A stretch of DNA of 64,000 bases. Origin: Legionella sp. W10-070 (lineage in GTDB: Bacteria; Pseudomonadota; Gammaproteobacteria; Legionellales; Legionellaceae). Of this stretch, positions 26,008 to 36,400 are shown piece by piece. Location: NCBI RefSeq assembly GCF_900640175.1, contig NZ_CAAAJC010000013.1, positions 1 to 64,000 on the forward strand, read 5' to 3'. A program made the position numbers and the translations under genes. The notes beneath the pieces were generated by a model. The model was not told where the DNA came from and searched no databases. It worked only from the letters and a program-made list of their open reading frames with translations. Position 1 is the first letter of the stretch; each line of letters starts with the position of its first letter.

Positions 26008-26970
26008 ATGTCATTTACTAAAGCTTCATTTGATGGGATAGGCTCAGGCGCTGGGGTTGCCTGGCCTTTTTTTGGCATTTTTTCTTCAACCTTGGGTCTT
26101 GCTGCCGGCAGTACTATTGCTTTAATCAGCGGAGGGATTGCAGGACTATTATTTTGTGCTGTCAGTGGGGCCATTGTTTACCTTTCTTATCAAAACGCAT
26201 TAAAGGAAGAAAAGGCATTAAAACAAAAATTAGAACGCAAACAGGATACGGTAATCGCATTCCTTCACAGTTATCTGGAAATCCTCTATAGCGATTGTTT
26301 GTTGGAACGAGGAAAATCGACCGATACGTTTACTCCCGATGAGATAGTTCAAAAAATGATGGCTAAAGTTGCAAAAGATCGGGTAGATAATCTGCTGGTT
26401 AAAGAGATCCTCAGTCAAGAAATTATCAAGCAATTTATACAGACTAAAACTAGTTCAGAGGAAGAAAACCAATGGTTTTCAGAAGTTAACAAGCTTGTAG
26501 CCAGGTTAACTTCTGAAAAAGCAAAGCAGGTGCCTAAAGGCGAGCAGATAAAGGCTGCATTTCTGGGGGCTGTGGGTACATTTGGCGCCATTGCCGGTTG
26601 CACGGCAGGTTTCTTTGGTTTGTTGTCAGGGGTTGGCTTGTTAGCGGGATTCAGTGCTGTGCCTGTGGTAGGCTGGCTGACATTGGCTGTAGCGTTTAGT
26701 TTTGCCGTCTTTGTAGCAATCAATACTGCTCAGCAAGTGGCGGATAAGCACAAGCTGAAGCAAATGTCTCAAAATGCCAAGCAGATGTCGAAAGAGGTAA
26801 AGGTATTGTACGATACCAAGGATAATCAACGATTGGTTAACGAGGTTGTTACTGAAAGATTGGCGGAAATTAATTCCACCACTAAACCGACTATAGCGCT
26901 TTCTTCTGACAAATCAGAATCCCCATGGAATTATTGCGGTGTTGATTTTGGTCAAAAACCAGGTAATTAG
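26008..26970 (+). CDS. Unrecognised protein with two hydrophobic hairpins
   Basis: The 320-residue protein has two long hydrophobic, Gly/Ala-rich regions: residues 8-62 (FFGIFSSTLGLAAGSTIALI and onward) and about 188-246 (LGAVGTFGAIAGCTAGFFG and onward), each long enough for a membrane-spanning hairpin. Between them is a charged helical segment of about 120 residues, and the tail is hydrophilic. There is no signal peptide. This arrangement is frequent among Legionella effectors that insert into host membranes, but it also fits an ordinary inner membrane protein. No motif was recognised. It is a single gene upstream of panD. Confidence 0.65.
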   Translation: MSFTKASFDGIGSGAGVAWPFFGIFSSTLGLAAGSTIALISGGIAGLLFCAVSGAIVYLSYQNALKEEKALKQKLERKQDTVIAFLHSYLEILYSDCLLERGKSTDTFTPDEIVQKMMAKVAKDRVDNLLVKEILSQEIIKQFIQTKTSSEEENQWFSEVNKLVARLTSEKAKQVPKGEQIKAAFLGAVGTFGAIAGCTAGFFGLLSGVGLLAGFSAVPVVGWLTLAVAFSFAVFVAINTAQQVADKHKLKQMSQNAKQMSKEVKVLYDTKDNQRLVNEVVTERLAEINSTTKPTIALSSDKSESPWNYCGVDFGQKPGN

Positions 26971-27062
26971 TGAAAAATAATAGTGCACCTGTTATATAGA
27001 CTTGTCTTTCTGGTTATAATTGCATTTAATTGTTTTTTAACCGGCAATAGCCAAGGGTTGTC

Positions 27063-27452
27063 ATGTTTTATAGAAAAATGCTGAAGTCAAAAATTCACCG
27101 TGCCCAGGTTACCCATGCCGATTTAAGTTATGAGGGAAGTATTACCCTTTCACCAGAACTGCTTACCGCAGCCGATATTCTTGCCAATGAAGCAGTGAAT
27201 GTATGGAATGTCACCGCAGGAACACGCTTTGAGACTTATGCGATAGCCGGCCGGAAGGGCTCATCAGATGTTTGTGTCAATGGCGCCGCTGCACATCTGG
27301 TTACCCCTGGAGATATTGTTATTATTGCCTCCTTTATTCAGTTGGCAGGCGACGTTTGCCATCATCATCAGCCTAAAGTAGTCTTTGTCGATGAGCATAA
27401 TCAGATAAAAGAGATGAGGCCTGAAAAATTGGCGGTCAGTTTGTCAGGTTAA
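27063..27452 (+). CDS. panD: Aspartate 1-decarboxylase
   Basis: The 129-residue proenzyme has the self-cleavage site YEGSITLS (Gly25-Ser26), where serinolysis yields the pyruvoyl cofactor on the alpha chain. The conserved HRAQVTHADL, WNVT, TYAI and VNGAAAHLVTPGDIVII segments are all present. It makes beta-alanine for pantothenate and coenzyme A in the cytosol. The ATG start gives the family's usual length. It is isolated here from other pan genes. TATAAT at 27015-27020 may be its -10 element. Confidence 0.95.
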   Translation: MFYRKMLKSKIHRAQVTHADLSYEGSITLSPELLTAADILANEAVNVWNVTAGTRFETYAIAGRKGSSDVCVNGAAAHLVTPGDIVIIASFIQLAGDVCHHHQPKVVFVDEHNQIKEMRPEKLAVSLSG

Positions 27453-27575
27453 GTCCCTGGTTCACGCCGGGGTGGATGGAGCGCCAGCGAAATCCGGGAT
27501 CGGAGCTTGATAATGCCCCTGGATTTCGCTGGCGCTCCATCCAGGCTACCATTTTCAAGGAAAAACCGCACTCTC
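27449..27575. repeat. Palindromic element, family B copy 1
   Basis: A perfect 23-base inverted repeat (27473-27495 with 27521-27543, core GGAGCGCCAGCGAAATCC) is followed by TTCAAGGAAAAACCGCA, a border also seen in the other family B copies at 43105, 45107 and 53869. It sits just behind panD, whose stop codon overlaps its edge, and is probably a small non-autonomous mobile element. Confidence 0.7.
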
Positions 27576-27589
27576 ACGTCCGTTTATTT

Positions 27590-27629
27590 TTGCAATTAAT
27601 CCCGCTTGAATTTGCGGGATTAATTGCAA
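27590..27629. terminator. Hairpin between convergent panD and the E-block protein gene
   Basis: A perfect 16-base stem (27590-27605 with 27614-27629, TTGCAATTAATCCCGC) encloses an 8-base loop midway between two convergent genes. A T-rich run precedes it on the plus strand, but no canonical U-tract follows on either strand, so terminator function is probable rather than certain. Confidence 0.5.
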
Positions 27630-27645
27630 GTTTGAAGTAATTAGC

Positions 27646-28311
27646 TTAGTCCGGTTTCAGTTTCCTAAGCTTGTCTGCAGGGTCTGTGGAAAATGGCGAT
27701 GGGCTTTTAGCTTCCTCTTCTTCCTTTTTCTCTCCCACTAAAGAGGGTGAACTCTCTTGCTTTATATCACGTAGGCCTTGACGATATTTATCGGTGGCTG
27801 CAAGTGGCATGCGCTTTTGAATTAATGTAAGGCCATTTTGCAGCTTGGCATTTTGAGGATCTTTCTCCAGCGCACTTTTAACCTGATCATGGATTTGTTG
27901 CAAACTGCCATTAAAAAGCTTGCCACTGCCGCAGGAGAACATATGCGAATCAATGGGCTTACCATCGGCGCCGATTACCGTACCAAAAAACTCAAGGCCT
28001 TTTTTCGCCTGTTTGTCAAAGAAATCTTCGGCTGCCTGCATGCTTTCAAATTTTAACAGCCCGTTTGCTTCCGGTTTCTTGCCAAATTCCAGTTCATAGG
28101 CATCAGAGATCCGTTCCCAATTAGAGCCAGGCTGTGCTGGTTTGAAGGTGATTTCTTCCTCTTCTTTTTTGAGAGAAGGCTTTTCACCAAGACTTGCAGA
28201 CAGGGCATTTTGAGCCTTTTTCTGTTCAAGAAGTTCAAAGTCTTCTTTTTCTTTGGCAAGTCTTGCCTCTTCTTCTGCTCTCTTTTTAGACTCCTCTTTC
28301 TCTTTCGTCAT
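27646..28311 (-). CDS. Unrecognised charged protein with C-terminal E-block
   Basis: The 221-residue protein begins with about 50 Lys/Glu-rich residues (MTKEKEESKKRAEEEARLAK...) likely to form a coiled coil. A central globular part (about residues 60-170) includes FFGTVIGADGKPIDSHMF and CGSGKLFNGS. The tail has EKKEEEEAKSPSP about 20-30 residues before the end, which matches the 'E-block' described in many Dot/Icm substrates. The start has GGAGAG 6 bases upstream. No enzymatic motif was recognised. It is a candidate secreted effector by composition only. Confidence 0.65.
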   Translation of the reverse strand: MTKEKEESKKRAEEEARLAKEKEDFELLEQKKAQNALSASLGEKPSLKKEEEEITFKPAQPGSNWERISDAYELEFGKKPEANGLLKFESMQAAEDFFDKQAKKGLEFFGTVIGADGKPIDSHMFSCGSGKLFNGSLQQIHDQVKSALEKDPQNAKLQNGLTLIQKRMPLAATDKYRQGLRDIKQESSPSLVGEKKEEEEAKSPSPFSTDPADKLRKLKPD

Positions 28312-28525
28312 GTTAACTCTCCAGCTGAGGTATTAGTAAAACCCTCTAATCTTTAATAGTTAAATTATTGTATACATTTTTAACAAAGACAAAAAGTTGG
28401 TAAAAGGTAAATTTAGTGTAAAAATTCCTTTAAGCTAACATTTTGTTTTTCAATTATTAATTGACCTGTAAGTAAGATCACTTTTGCCTATACTTATTAG
28501 TAGAGGAATTGTTTAGGGGAAGATC
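28312..28525. promoter_or_regulatory. AT-rich divergent promoter region
   Basis: This gap separates the E-block protein gene (minus) from the small membrane protein gene (plus). TTGACC at 28461-28466 and TATACT at 28489-28494 are present but 22 bases apart, so they do not form a standard promoter together. Nothing else was recognised. Confidence 0.3.
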
Positions 28526-28909
28526 ATGGAACTTACAATTTTTTTAGCAAAAGTCATTGGCTGGTATTTTGTGATAGTCAGCCTTTTTATGCTTACCCGC
28601 CAGGAGGCCACAAAATCCTTGATTGCTGATGTGTTGGCACAAAGGGCATTACTGTTTTTCATGGGTATCGTAACGCTCATTATTGGTTTGTTACTCGTGT
28701 TAAGCCATAATGTCTGGGTTATGGGATGGCCAGTGATCATCACTTTAATTGGATGGCTTGTACTGATTTCAGGTATTTTACGATTAACGTCTTCCAAACT
28801 AACTACAAAAATAGGCAACTGGTGGTTAAAAAATCCTGCCTACCTTGTTGTAGCCGCGGTAATTTACCTGTTAATTGGCCTTTATTTGCTGTACATGGCT
28901 TATTTTTAA
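28526..28909 (+). CDS. Small four-helix inner membrane protein
   Basis: The 127-residue protein has four hydrophobic segments (about residues 5-22, 39-59, 65-86 and 104-125) joined by short loops and no signal peptide. GGGGA lies about 6 bases upstream of the ATG. The second and third helices are Gly/Ile-rich. I do not recognise a characterised family; it resembles small integral membrane proteins of unknown function. It is a single gene with its own leader. Confidence 0.6.
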   Translation: MELTIFLAKVIGWYFVIVSLFMLTRQEATKSLIADVLAQRALLFFMGIVTLIIGLLLVLSHNVWVMGWPVIITLIGWLVLISGILRLTSSKLTTKIGNWWLKNPAYLVVAAVIYLLIGLYLLYMAYF

Positions 28910-29101
28910 GTCCTGCTCTTCCGGCTTGTCAAAGAGGTTAAATCGATGATAAGCCGGAAGAAACCAAGCCAAATAGTGGATTATTCCTGTCTGAAGGCAC
29001 ATCCAGGGTTGCTCTTTACTTGGCAAATAATCTTCCTGATATTTAACTTTCCCTTAACTATTTATTGGTAAGCTGGATAAAAAATAGTTTATGGGATAAC
29101 G

Positions 29102-30463
29102 ATGAATAAATTTTGCCCGAAAGAGTATTATATTCGCCAAAATGAGGAAATCCTGGGAAAAACAATAGGTGAGCGAGTGGAGCTCAAGCCTCAGGGGATG
29201 CTACTGGTTGAGAGCTATTACGCGGATAAGTACCAGGCGGCAATCAGCCCGGCTTATCTAGCAGAATGTGAAAGGATCACCTCCAGGCTATCTAAGATAA
29301 GAGAAAATGCAAAGAATTATAGCAATTATCGAGATGCTTTAATTGTCGATCAAGGGTTTGGCTATCATTCTTTTCCTTACATTTACCTTAAAGAAGATAA
29401 CCAGGAAATTGTATTAATTGTTGATTCGCAAGGCGGTAAAGCTTTACATAGAAAAGTTGCTGAAGCGATGTTTAAGCAAACCGGAATAACCACCTACGCT
29501 GTTGAAGATAGTTACCAGAGTGATAATTATTCTTGCCATACAGGGGCTCTTGCTATTGCCAAAGACTGTGTCGCCAAGGAAACCTCTGGCAAGTACCGTC
29601 TGAAAAATCTCCTGCCAACGATAAAAGAAAGGGCAAAAGTAGCCCTTGATAGTCCAGGATTTTACTGGGCAAAGTTACCCAATGAGCTGTTAAAAGTTCC
29701 TCATCTCTCTCAATTTGTCGAGGAGCATGAGCAAGCCTCTGAAAGGCCAATAAACAAAAAGGGAGCGTCGTTGAGGATGTTTCGTGACCGCTTCAAGCTT
29801 AACTGTGGAGGTATAACCATCAATGATTACTTACGCCAAAAAGGACTTCACTTTGCCAATATTATTGAAATTCAGTTTTATGCCGAGCAATTAAAAGAAA
29901 AGTTAAAAGGGAAGCTAAAAGAGAAATGGCTGGAAGAATTCATTAGCGACGCCAAGACTATTTTAAGGAACAACACGAGTCCTGATTCACACGAGCTCCT
30001 GTTTAAGTATGTCTCCGAATGGGCGCAAAAGAATGGTTTGCCACAAGAAATTGATATAGAGAGTGAGCAGATGAAAGCGCAGGCGACCAGCAAAAACCTC
30101 ACTCTAGCCCCCGATCCTATCAATTGGCCTGATTATTCTAATGTTAGCTTGCCTGAGGATACTTTACTGACTAAACAGCGATACAATGCTATCCATCAAG
30201 TCGCAAGCCAACTGCAATCAGAAGTTGATTCCAGCTGGCCTTATCCGAATAAAAGCAGGAAAAAAGAGAAGGTCAAGGCATTAGCCTCTTTTGCCGAGCT
30301 TCTTGCTGGTGCACCTTGCTCGGGTAAGACTTTGGTTCAATGTATTGATGAAATTAAGCAAACGTATCCTGACCTGACCAAGGGCGCGAGAAGCCGCGTT
30401 GGCAATTTGCTGGAAGGCTTTATTGAAGAAGCTAATTTAAACATAGGCTGCAGCTTTAGATAG
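29102..30463 (+). CDS. Possible CE-clan cysteine protease/acetyltransferase effector
   Basis: The N-terminal half of this 453-residue protein contains an ordered set that fits CE-clan enzymes (Ulp/SENP, YopJ). His89 lies in GYHSFPYIYL, Asp108 in LIVDSQGG, Gln139 in SYQSDNYS, and Cys145 in YSCHTGALA. The Gln-Cys spacing of six and the His-Asp spacing of 19 are what Ulp-type and YopJ-type enzymes show, and the strand-forming residues around His and the helix after Cys also fit. Such effectors cleave ubiquitin-like conjugates or acetylate host kinases. The rest (about 170-453) is mostly helical, including a Lys-rich coiled stretch near 260-280, and has no recognised domain. The assignment is by motif reading only; the Cys is followed by His rather than the usual Gly. 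It is a single gene. Confidence 0.6.
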   Translation: MNKFCPKEYYIRQNEEILGKTIGERVELKPQGMLLVESYYADKYQAAISPAYLAECERITSRLSKIRENAKNYSNYRDALIVDQGFGYHSFPYIYLKEDNQEIVLIVDSQGGKALHRKVAEAMFKQTGITTYAVEDSYQSDNYSCHTGALAIAKDCVAKETSGKYRLKNLLPTIKERAKVALDSPGFYWAKLPNELLKVPHLSQFVEEHEQASERPINKKGASLRMFRDRFKLNCGGITINDYLRQKGLHFANIIEIQFYAEQLKEKLKGKLKEKWLEEFISDAKTILRNNTSPDSHELLFKYVSEWAQKNGLPQEIDIESEQMKAQATSKNLTLAPDPINWPDYSNVSLPEDTLLTKQRYNAIHQVASQLQSEVDSSWPYPNKSRKKEKVKALASFAELLAGAPCSGKTLVQCIDEIKQTYPDLTKGARSRVGNLLEGFIEEANLNIGCSFR

Positions 30464-30498
30464 GATGGTTTGATTCTATTTGCCGGGCATCAGGTTGC

Positions 30499-33400
30499 TT
30501 ATAACAGGGTTGAAGGAGTGGTGTTTTTGGGCGCAGAATCATTAATCCTGCTTCCAGGTATTTGAAAAAAAGATGCCAGGTATGAAAATTTACCGCTTAT
30601 CTCTTCTAAGAAGGGAAATCTTGCTTGTTGAGAGCCAAGCGATTGATTATCGTTTTCAATCAGCGCAGGAAGGCTGGATTCATTGAGCAAGGAAGCCAGT
30701 TCATGAAAACTTCCCGGTCCCTGGGTTGCGCGGCTTAACAATGATGCCAGTTTATCTTTTTGATTAAATTGACAATAAAGAGCAATTAACTGTTTACGAT
30801 TGGTTATCAATGGTTCCAGGTTAGCAACCAGCCAGTTATCAAGGTTACGATCATGGCGGGCTCGATTCAATAGCTTTTCAAATAATAGATCGACTGCCTC
30901 TCTTGTTTGTAATTCGCTGCTGTCATGTCGCTGCCACTCATAAATAACCAATGCTTCAACCAGATTGCTTAAGGAGCGCAAATCTGCTTCTGCGTTGATA
31001 CGCGAGAGAAGGACTGGCAGGTTTTCTCTTCTTGGTAAAACGGGTTTCAGTTCTTGTGAATCGGGCAAACTGTCTTCTTCTGACGTTGCTTTAACTGCCT
31101 CGGTTATCTCGACAAAAAGTGGCTTTCGAGGTTGAAACCAGGTTTCCCAGCCGTAAAAAATACTGCGCTTAAGCCAGATACGAAACCTGGCTAAAAAACC
31201 GCTGATTTTGGCAATTGATGTTTCAAATTGTGCTTCTTTCAGAGCCTGTTTTGCCATGTTGCGTTCTTCAGATTCTTTGGGCAACAAGGGCAATCCGAGA
31301 GAGCATAGGGTTATTAAGTTTTGATAATCAGCACCTTGGCCAAAGTATTCGATTGCCTTGCTGCAATTAAAACTTAACAGCTTGGCACAGATTTCCTGAT
31401 CAAATAATAGGGGGTGATTGAGGAAACATTCAAAGAGGGCTTTGCGGGTGTCAGCAGCTATTTCCGATCTTCCCATAATCCAGGCGCTGGTATGCAGTTG
31501 CTTGCGTCCTGAAATCGTGCTGCTGTTACCTTCAAAAGCCTTCAGATAACTGTTCATACAACGTTTTAACGGCTCAGTCTGGCCATGATAATGAATTAGA
31601 AAATAATCAATCGCAGTTATCTTGCTGGCATGTTTACCGAGTGTCTGTATTAAAGGATTAACAGGAAATTCTGTTACTGGGCTTTCTTTAATTGGCTGTT
31701 GTTTCCCCCATCCTTTGGTTAACCGGTGTAAGAAATTTCTCCTATTTTCGTTGTCGGTTGTATTCTGCAAAAGAGGGATAAATTTTTGCATGCGGTTAAT
31801 GTTAATTCGTCCATCATCATAGAAAACAGAGCAGTCAGCAAATACAGCACTGCTTCGTAGATAATCACTGGTCGACCGGGCCATTTTTTCCTGTAATAAA
31901 CAAAACGTTTCTCTTTCGCTTAATCGAATGAGTAATTGAATATTTTCTGAGGTAAACAGAGGGTCATCTGCAAAAATATTTTCCAGTAACTGATTAATAA
32001 AGGTGACAGCATAACCCTGTTCTTGTCCTCCGTAGAGATAAAGTCGGCAGAGTTCGCCAAGATGTGATTCATCACATAAGCCAATTAAATTTTTGCGGCT
32101 TGAGGCTGATAATTGGTCGAGGTTTTTGATCAGGGTCGCGACAATCGTCTGACGTTTTTTTTCTGTTATCCGGGTTAACTGGTTTGTCATTTTACGGGTA
32201 GAAATATTCATCAGGGTCGCTAATACCTTGTCGCTGCCAGGCATACCAGCATAGTAATGTAGCCAATAACCCAGGATTAAATCCTGCTCAGCTATTGTTT
32301 TTAAAATCAATCTTAGCGATGGTTCGTTCAACTGGCGAAAATGTTTTATTGAACACAGCAGGCAGAATGCGGCTTCGGGAGAGAATTGGGCAATCGCTTC
32401 CAGGGGGAGGCTGTCAAGATTAAGTTGGGCTGTTAATGGTTGTAATCGCTGAGGCAAGCGTTGACTGGCGCCGACAAGGTGGTTAAAGGGGGAAGTTCCA
32501 GGCAGCTTCTCCAGATAATCCTTACGGCTTAACAGATAAGCTGCGATTAATGATTGAATGTTGCTATCCGGGGTTGAATTCAGGAGGTGAATTAACTCAT
32601 TAAGGGAAAATGGACATTGCTTTAACACGCTAAGAAAATCGAGCCTGCTTGTTGAGGTTTCAAGGATAACGTCTACATGAGGCTTATGCTTCAAAATAGA
32701 CTGTAATAATTGCAGACGATTAAAAGAAGATGCTTTTACCTGGGTTTGTAGCCATGGCCAGGAAAATCCCTGGACAATATTTTCAACCAATGCGGAATCA
32801 ATGGGGCTGACTTGAATGATACGCTCGAAAAGCCAGCTTGTTTTGGCTTTGGTTAATGTTGTTATGGTTGGTATCCTCTGGCATAGGTCAGGAAGCAGGT
32901 TGTGGTTGAGCATATGGAACAAGAGTTTCTCAAGGAACGGCTGATTGGCTATTTCTGTCTCATCAGTTTCTTTAAGCCAGGCGAGGAAATGGGGAGTTAA
33001 GCGCCTCTTATCCTTGGTTAGAAAGGAAGATAGGCAAAGCCAATGATAATAAACTGCAGGTTGCTGGCTATTGATTTCTTTCTCGAATTTTTCCATTGAT
33101 TGGTAATAAACGACTCCTTTGGATTGACAGAGTAAAAAATCAAAGCAGCAGGCTAAATTTTTTGTTGCTTTAATTATCGTTTTATCTTCAGGCGAGTACT
33201 GTATTAGTTCTTGCTGTAAGCGAAGTAGATTGGCATAAATGCTGGCGTCCCCACAAAAGCAGGCCCAGGTTTCTTTATCATCCAAAGCACACCAGCCTGA
33301 CAATTCTGGTTGAGGTTCAATAAAAAAAAGCAATCGTTGCACAAGCAACATTTTTTCACAATCTGCTGGTTTCAGGCTGGCAAGCCTGGGAATGGAAAGG

Positions 33401-36400
33401 TGCTGTAGGAATAGGTCAATGTGTTCCTTATCCTCTTCTCCTGTGAAATGTTGCAGATAGTCACTAATCAGATTGCGGTATTTTCCACCTAATCCGGCAT
33501 AAATGATTTGTTGAAGTAGCTGTTGATACTGTTTTGGTGTTTGCAGGGCAAAGTTAACAACCCGGGTTAACAGCGAGTGACTTAAATTAGCAAGTAGTTC
33601 CTGAGTCTTTTCTGGTTCGCTAAAGAGGTGTTCCAGGGTATATAACAATTGATGACAAAGGGTTTCATTTGCCGGAGAAGAAAAGGCAGGCAGGTAGGAA
33701 TTTAAAAGGACTGCCAGATCATAAGGCTGCTTGTTTTTGATAGAAGAATAGCTGAGATTTCCAAGCCGTTCAAAATCCTGTGCATCCCGGTTATAGCCAA
33801 GACCTAAACTGCTAAGCTGCTTCCAGCGGGCGGTTAACCGCTGGCCAATTTCATCAAGGGTGGCCAGTTCCATTCGAATCCAGTCAATTTCCAAACCCCG
33901 GGTATAACTCTCAGGTAGAAAAAGGGTTGCTAATTGTGGCCAGGACAGGCGGTTTTCCTTAGCCTGTATAACCAGTCTTAAGAGATTTGTCAGATGGGGC
34001 TTTTGGGCAAACTTGGAAGCTTGGTATTGCAATCTTAAATGAGTTAAAGGTTGTAACATCAACTGTCCAACGAACGTCTGGATTGATGATGCTGTTGCCT
34101 GTTTTAATCCATGGTATGCACGAGTAAAGGTTATTAATTGTTGGTGAACGGATTCCAGCTGGGCTATCAGATCCTGGTTTGGGTAGTAAGCAAGTAGCCG
34201 CTGTAATAGTTGGCTGTCCATATTTTCTGTAATGGGAGAAAAGAACTGCAATAGCAGCCATTCCCTGAACTGTGGGACTGCTAACAAGCCTGGAATGTTT
34301 AAGGCAGAGGTCAAGAGGGTTTCCAGTCTGGCAGTAATTGAATAGCAGCAGGATTCTAACCAATGTTGATGCTGTGCCGCAGCAGTGGTAAGCAGGTCAA
34401 TTTCTATTTTATCCAGTGGTTGAATTTTATTATTCCTGATCCGGCTAAAATAGGAATCAGTTCTGAAGAGCTGGATTAATTTGGCTGGGGAGAAATGCTC
34501 GATTGTCTTTAGCTGCCGTTGAAAGTGGTTAACGATGGCGGAAACCCTTTGATAGTGCGAAAAATTAACTTCTTTTATTACCTGCAGGTACTCAATCAGT
34601 AAATTGAATAAGCAATTTAGCTGGATTTCAGCAATCGATTCATTATGTTTACTATAAATAGGCAAAATTATCTGCTGATAAAGTGGCGTTTGGCTGATAC
34701 AGGCTTTAATCTGTTCATCAGCGTTCTGGTATTGGTTCATTATTTCCATCACCGCTGTTAGTAACGGCAGACGCTGGATCCAGCGTGATGAGGTAAGTGC
34801 CTGGGATGCGACTTCATCACAGGAAGAAAAGGGTTCATAAAATGCACTTAGTTGATTAATTTGGGTCAATAATTGTATCTGAGCTTGTAGCATCTGGCTG
34901 AACATGCCTTTGTTTAATCGTTGTAATAAACCAGGATGACAGGATAAGCCCCTCCAGGGGTCAATAGCAGTTTGTTCAAGGACAGAGTATAAAAAACCTG
35001 CTGGTTCGGGGGGGATGTCGAGTGAAGGGTTTTGCAGATAGTCGCTGAGGCAGCGGCGATAATATTGGTTTTCTCCAACCAGTTGTTGGAGTTGTAGCTT
35101 ATTCTCTTCGCTAACGGCATAATTGCTGAATGCGGCAAACGTTTGCCAATCTACATTCATCGATTTAAGCCAGGTTGCTAAGGGAATAGACTCTGTTTTC
35201 AGGTAATCAAAAATAGCCTCTGTGAATGCTGTTTTAGTGCTGATTGGGCTAAAGCTGTCGAGGATACGTAATATTTGTTTGCCGGAAGTGATTTCTGCCA
35301 GCAGCATATTGCGTTCTGATTGTCCAAGTGCGGCGATGCTTGCCGGGTGTCTGGCTAATAAATCGACAAAGATAAAACGTGTTTTGCTTTGTTGATAAAT
35401 CTTAAATAAGGTATCAACGGGTAATGCACGTGCCAAAGTCATTAGCGAGGACCATTGGAGATCGCCTAATATTGGCTGCTGCAGCAAATCTAAGCCCAAC
35501 TCCTTGCGGTTTTTTTCGTTTAAGGTATCAAAAAATATTGCGAACTGATCTTCGTTCATTATCGCCGGTGGGGCACTTAAAAGCTGCTTGATAAATTCCT
35601 GGTAATGTGGATGACGGGTCAGGTCAGGATGTAGGCGGGTACAGTTGCTTGCAAGTAACAGGGTGGTTAGTGGATGAGTTGCTGTTGATTTGCGGTCAAT
35701 GTTCTCAAGCCAGGTTAAAGCAGATTGAGCAAAGGCTTTACTCCCAAGGATGAGGTTTGACCAACGACGATCATAACTTTCCAGGAAAGCGATGGTATTA
35801 AGTACTATCTGTTGTACTTCACGAGAAAAATGAGCAAATTGGCTTGAATCTATTGTCTTGTTCTGGATTAAGCTGGCCAGTAATTTAAGATGGCCAAGAA
35901 CCAGCTTGATGTCATCGTATTGGTTTGCGTTCAGATCAGGGATCTGCAGTAAAATCAAGTTGATTACCAGTAAGATTGAAGGTGCTATATTTTGAGAGGA
36001 AATGGACTGCTGTACTTCAGTAAGGAACTGCCGTTTTATTTTAACCGGCTGGTTATTTAATTGTTGGCAAATGGCAATACAATGAGCGGTACAGTTATTA
36101 TTGGCTGCCAGACGAATAAATAGCCGGGTCAGGTAAGGGAGTAATGCTTTTTTCTCATAAAGCGAATCCAGGAAAGCACGGTCTTGTGGCAGCAGGGAAA
36201 ATAAGCTGCCATAATCCAGCTTGTCAAACCTGCCTTCAACCAGCAGCTTATCCAGCCAATGGGGAAACTTTATAATAAGATCAGCGGGGTTACTCTCCCT
36301 GATTAGCCATTGTAGATGCCTGTCGCTTAATAGTGGCAGCAGAGATTCAAAATCTTGCATACTGCTAATAAAAGCAAGGCTTTTTTCAATCAAAGGATGG

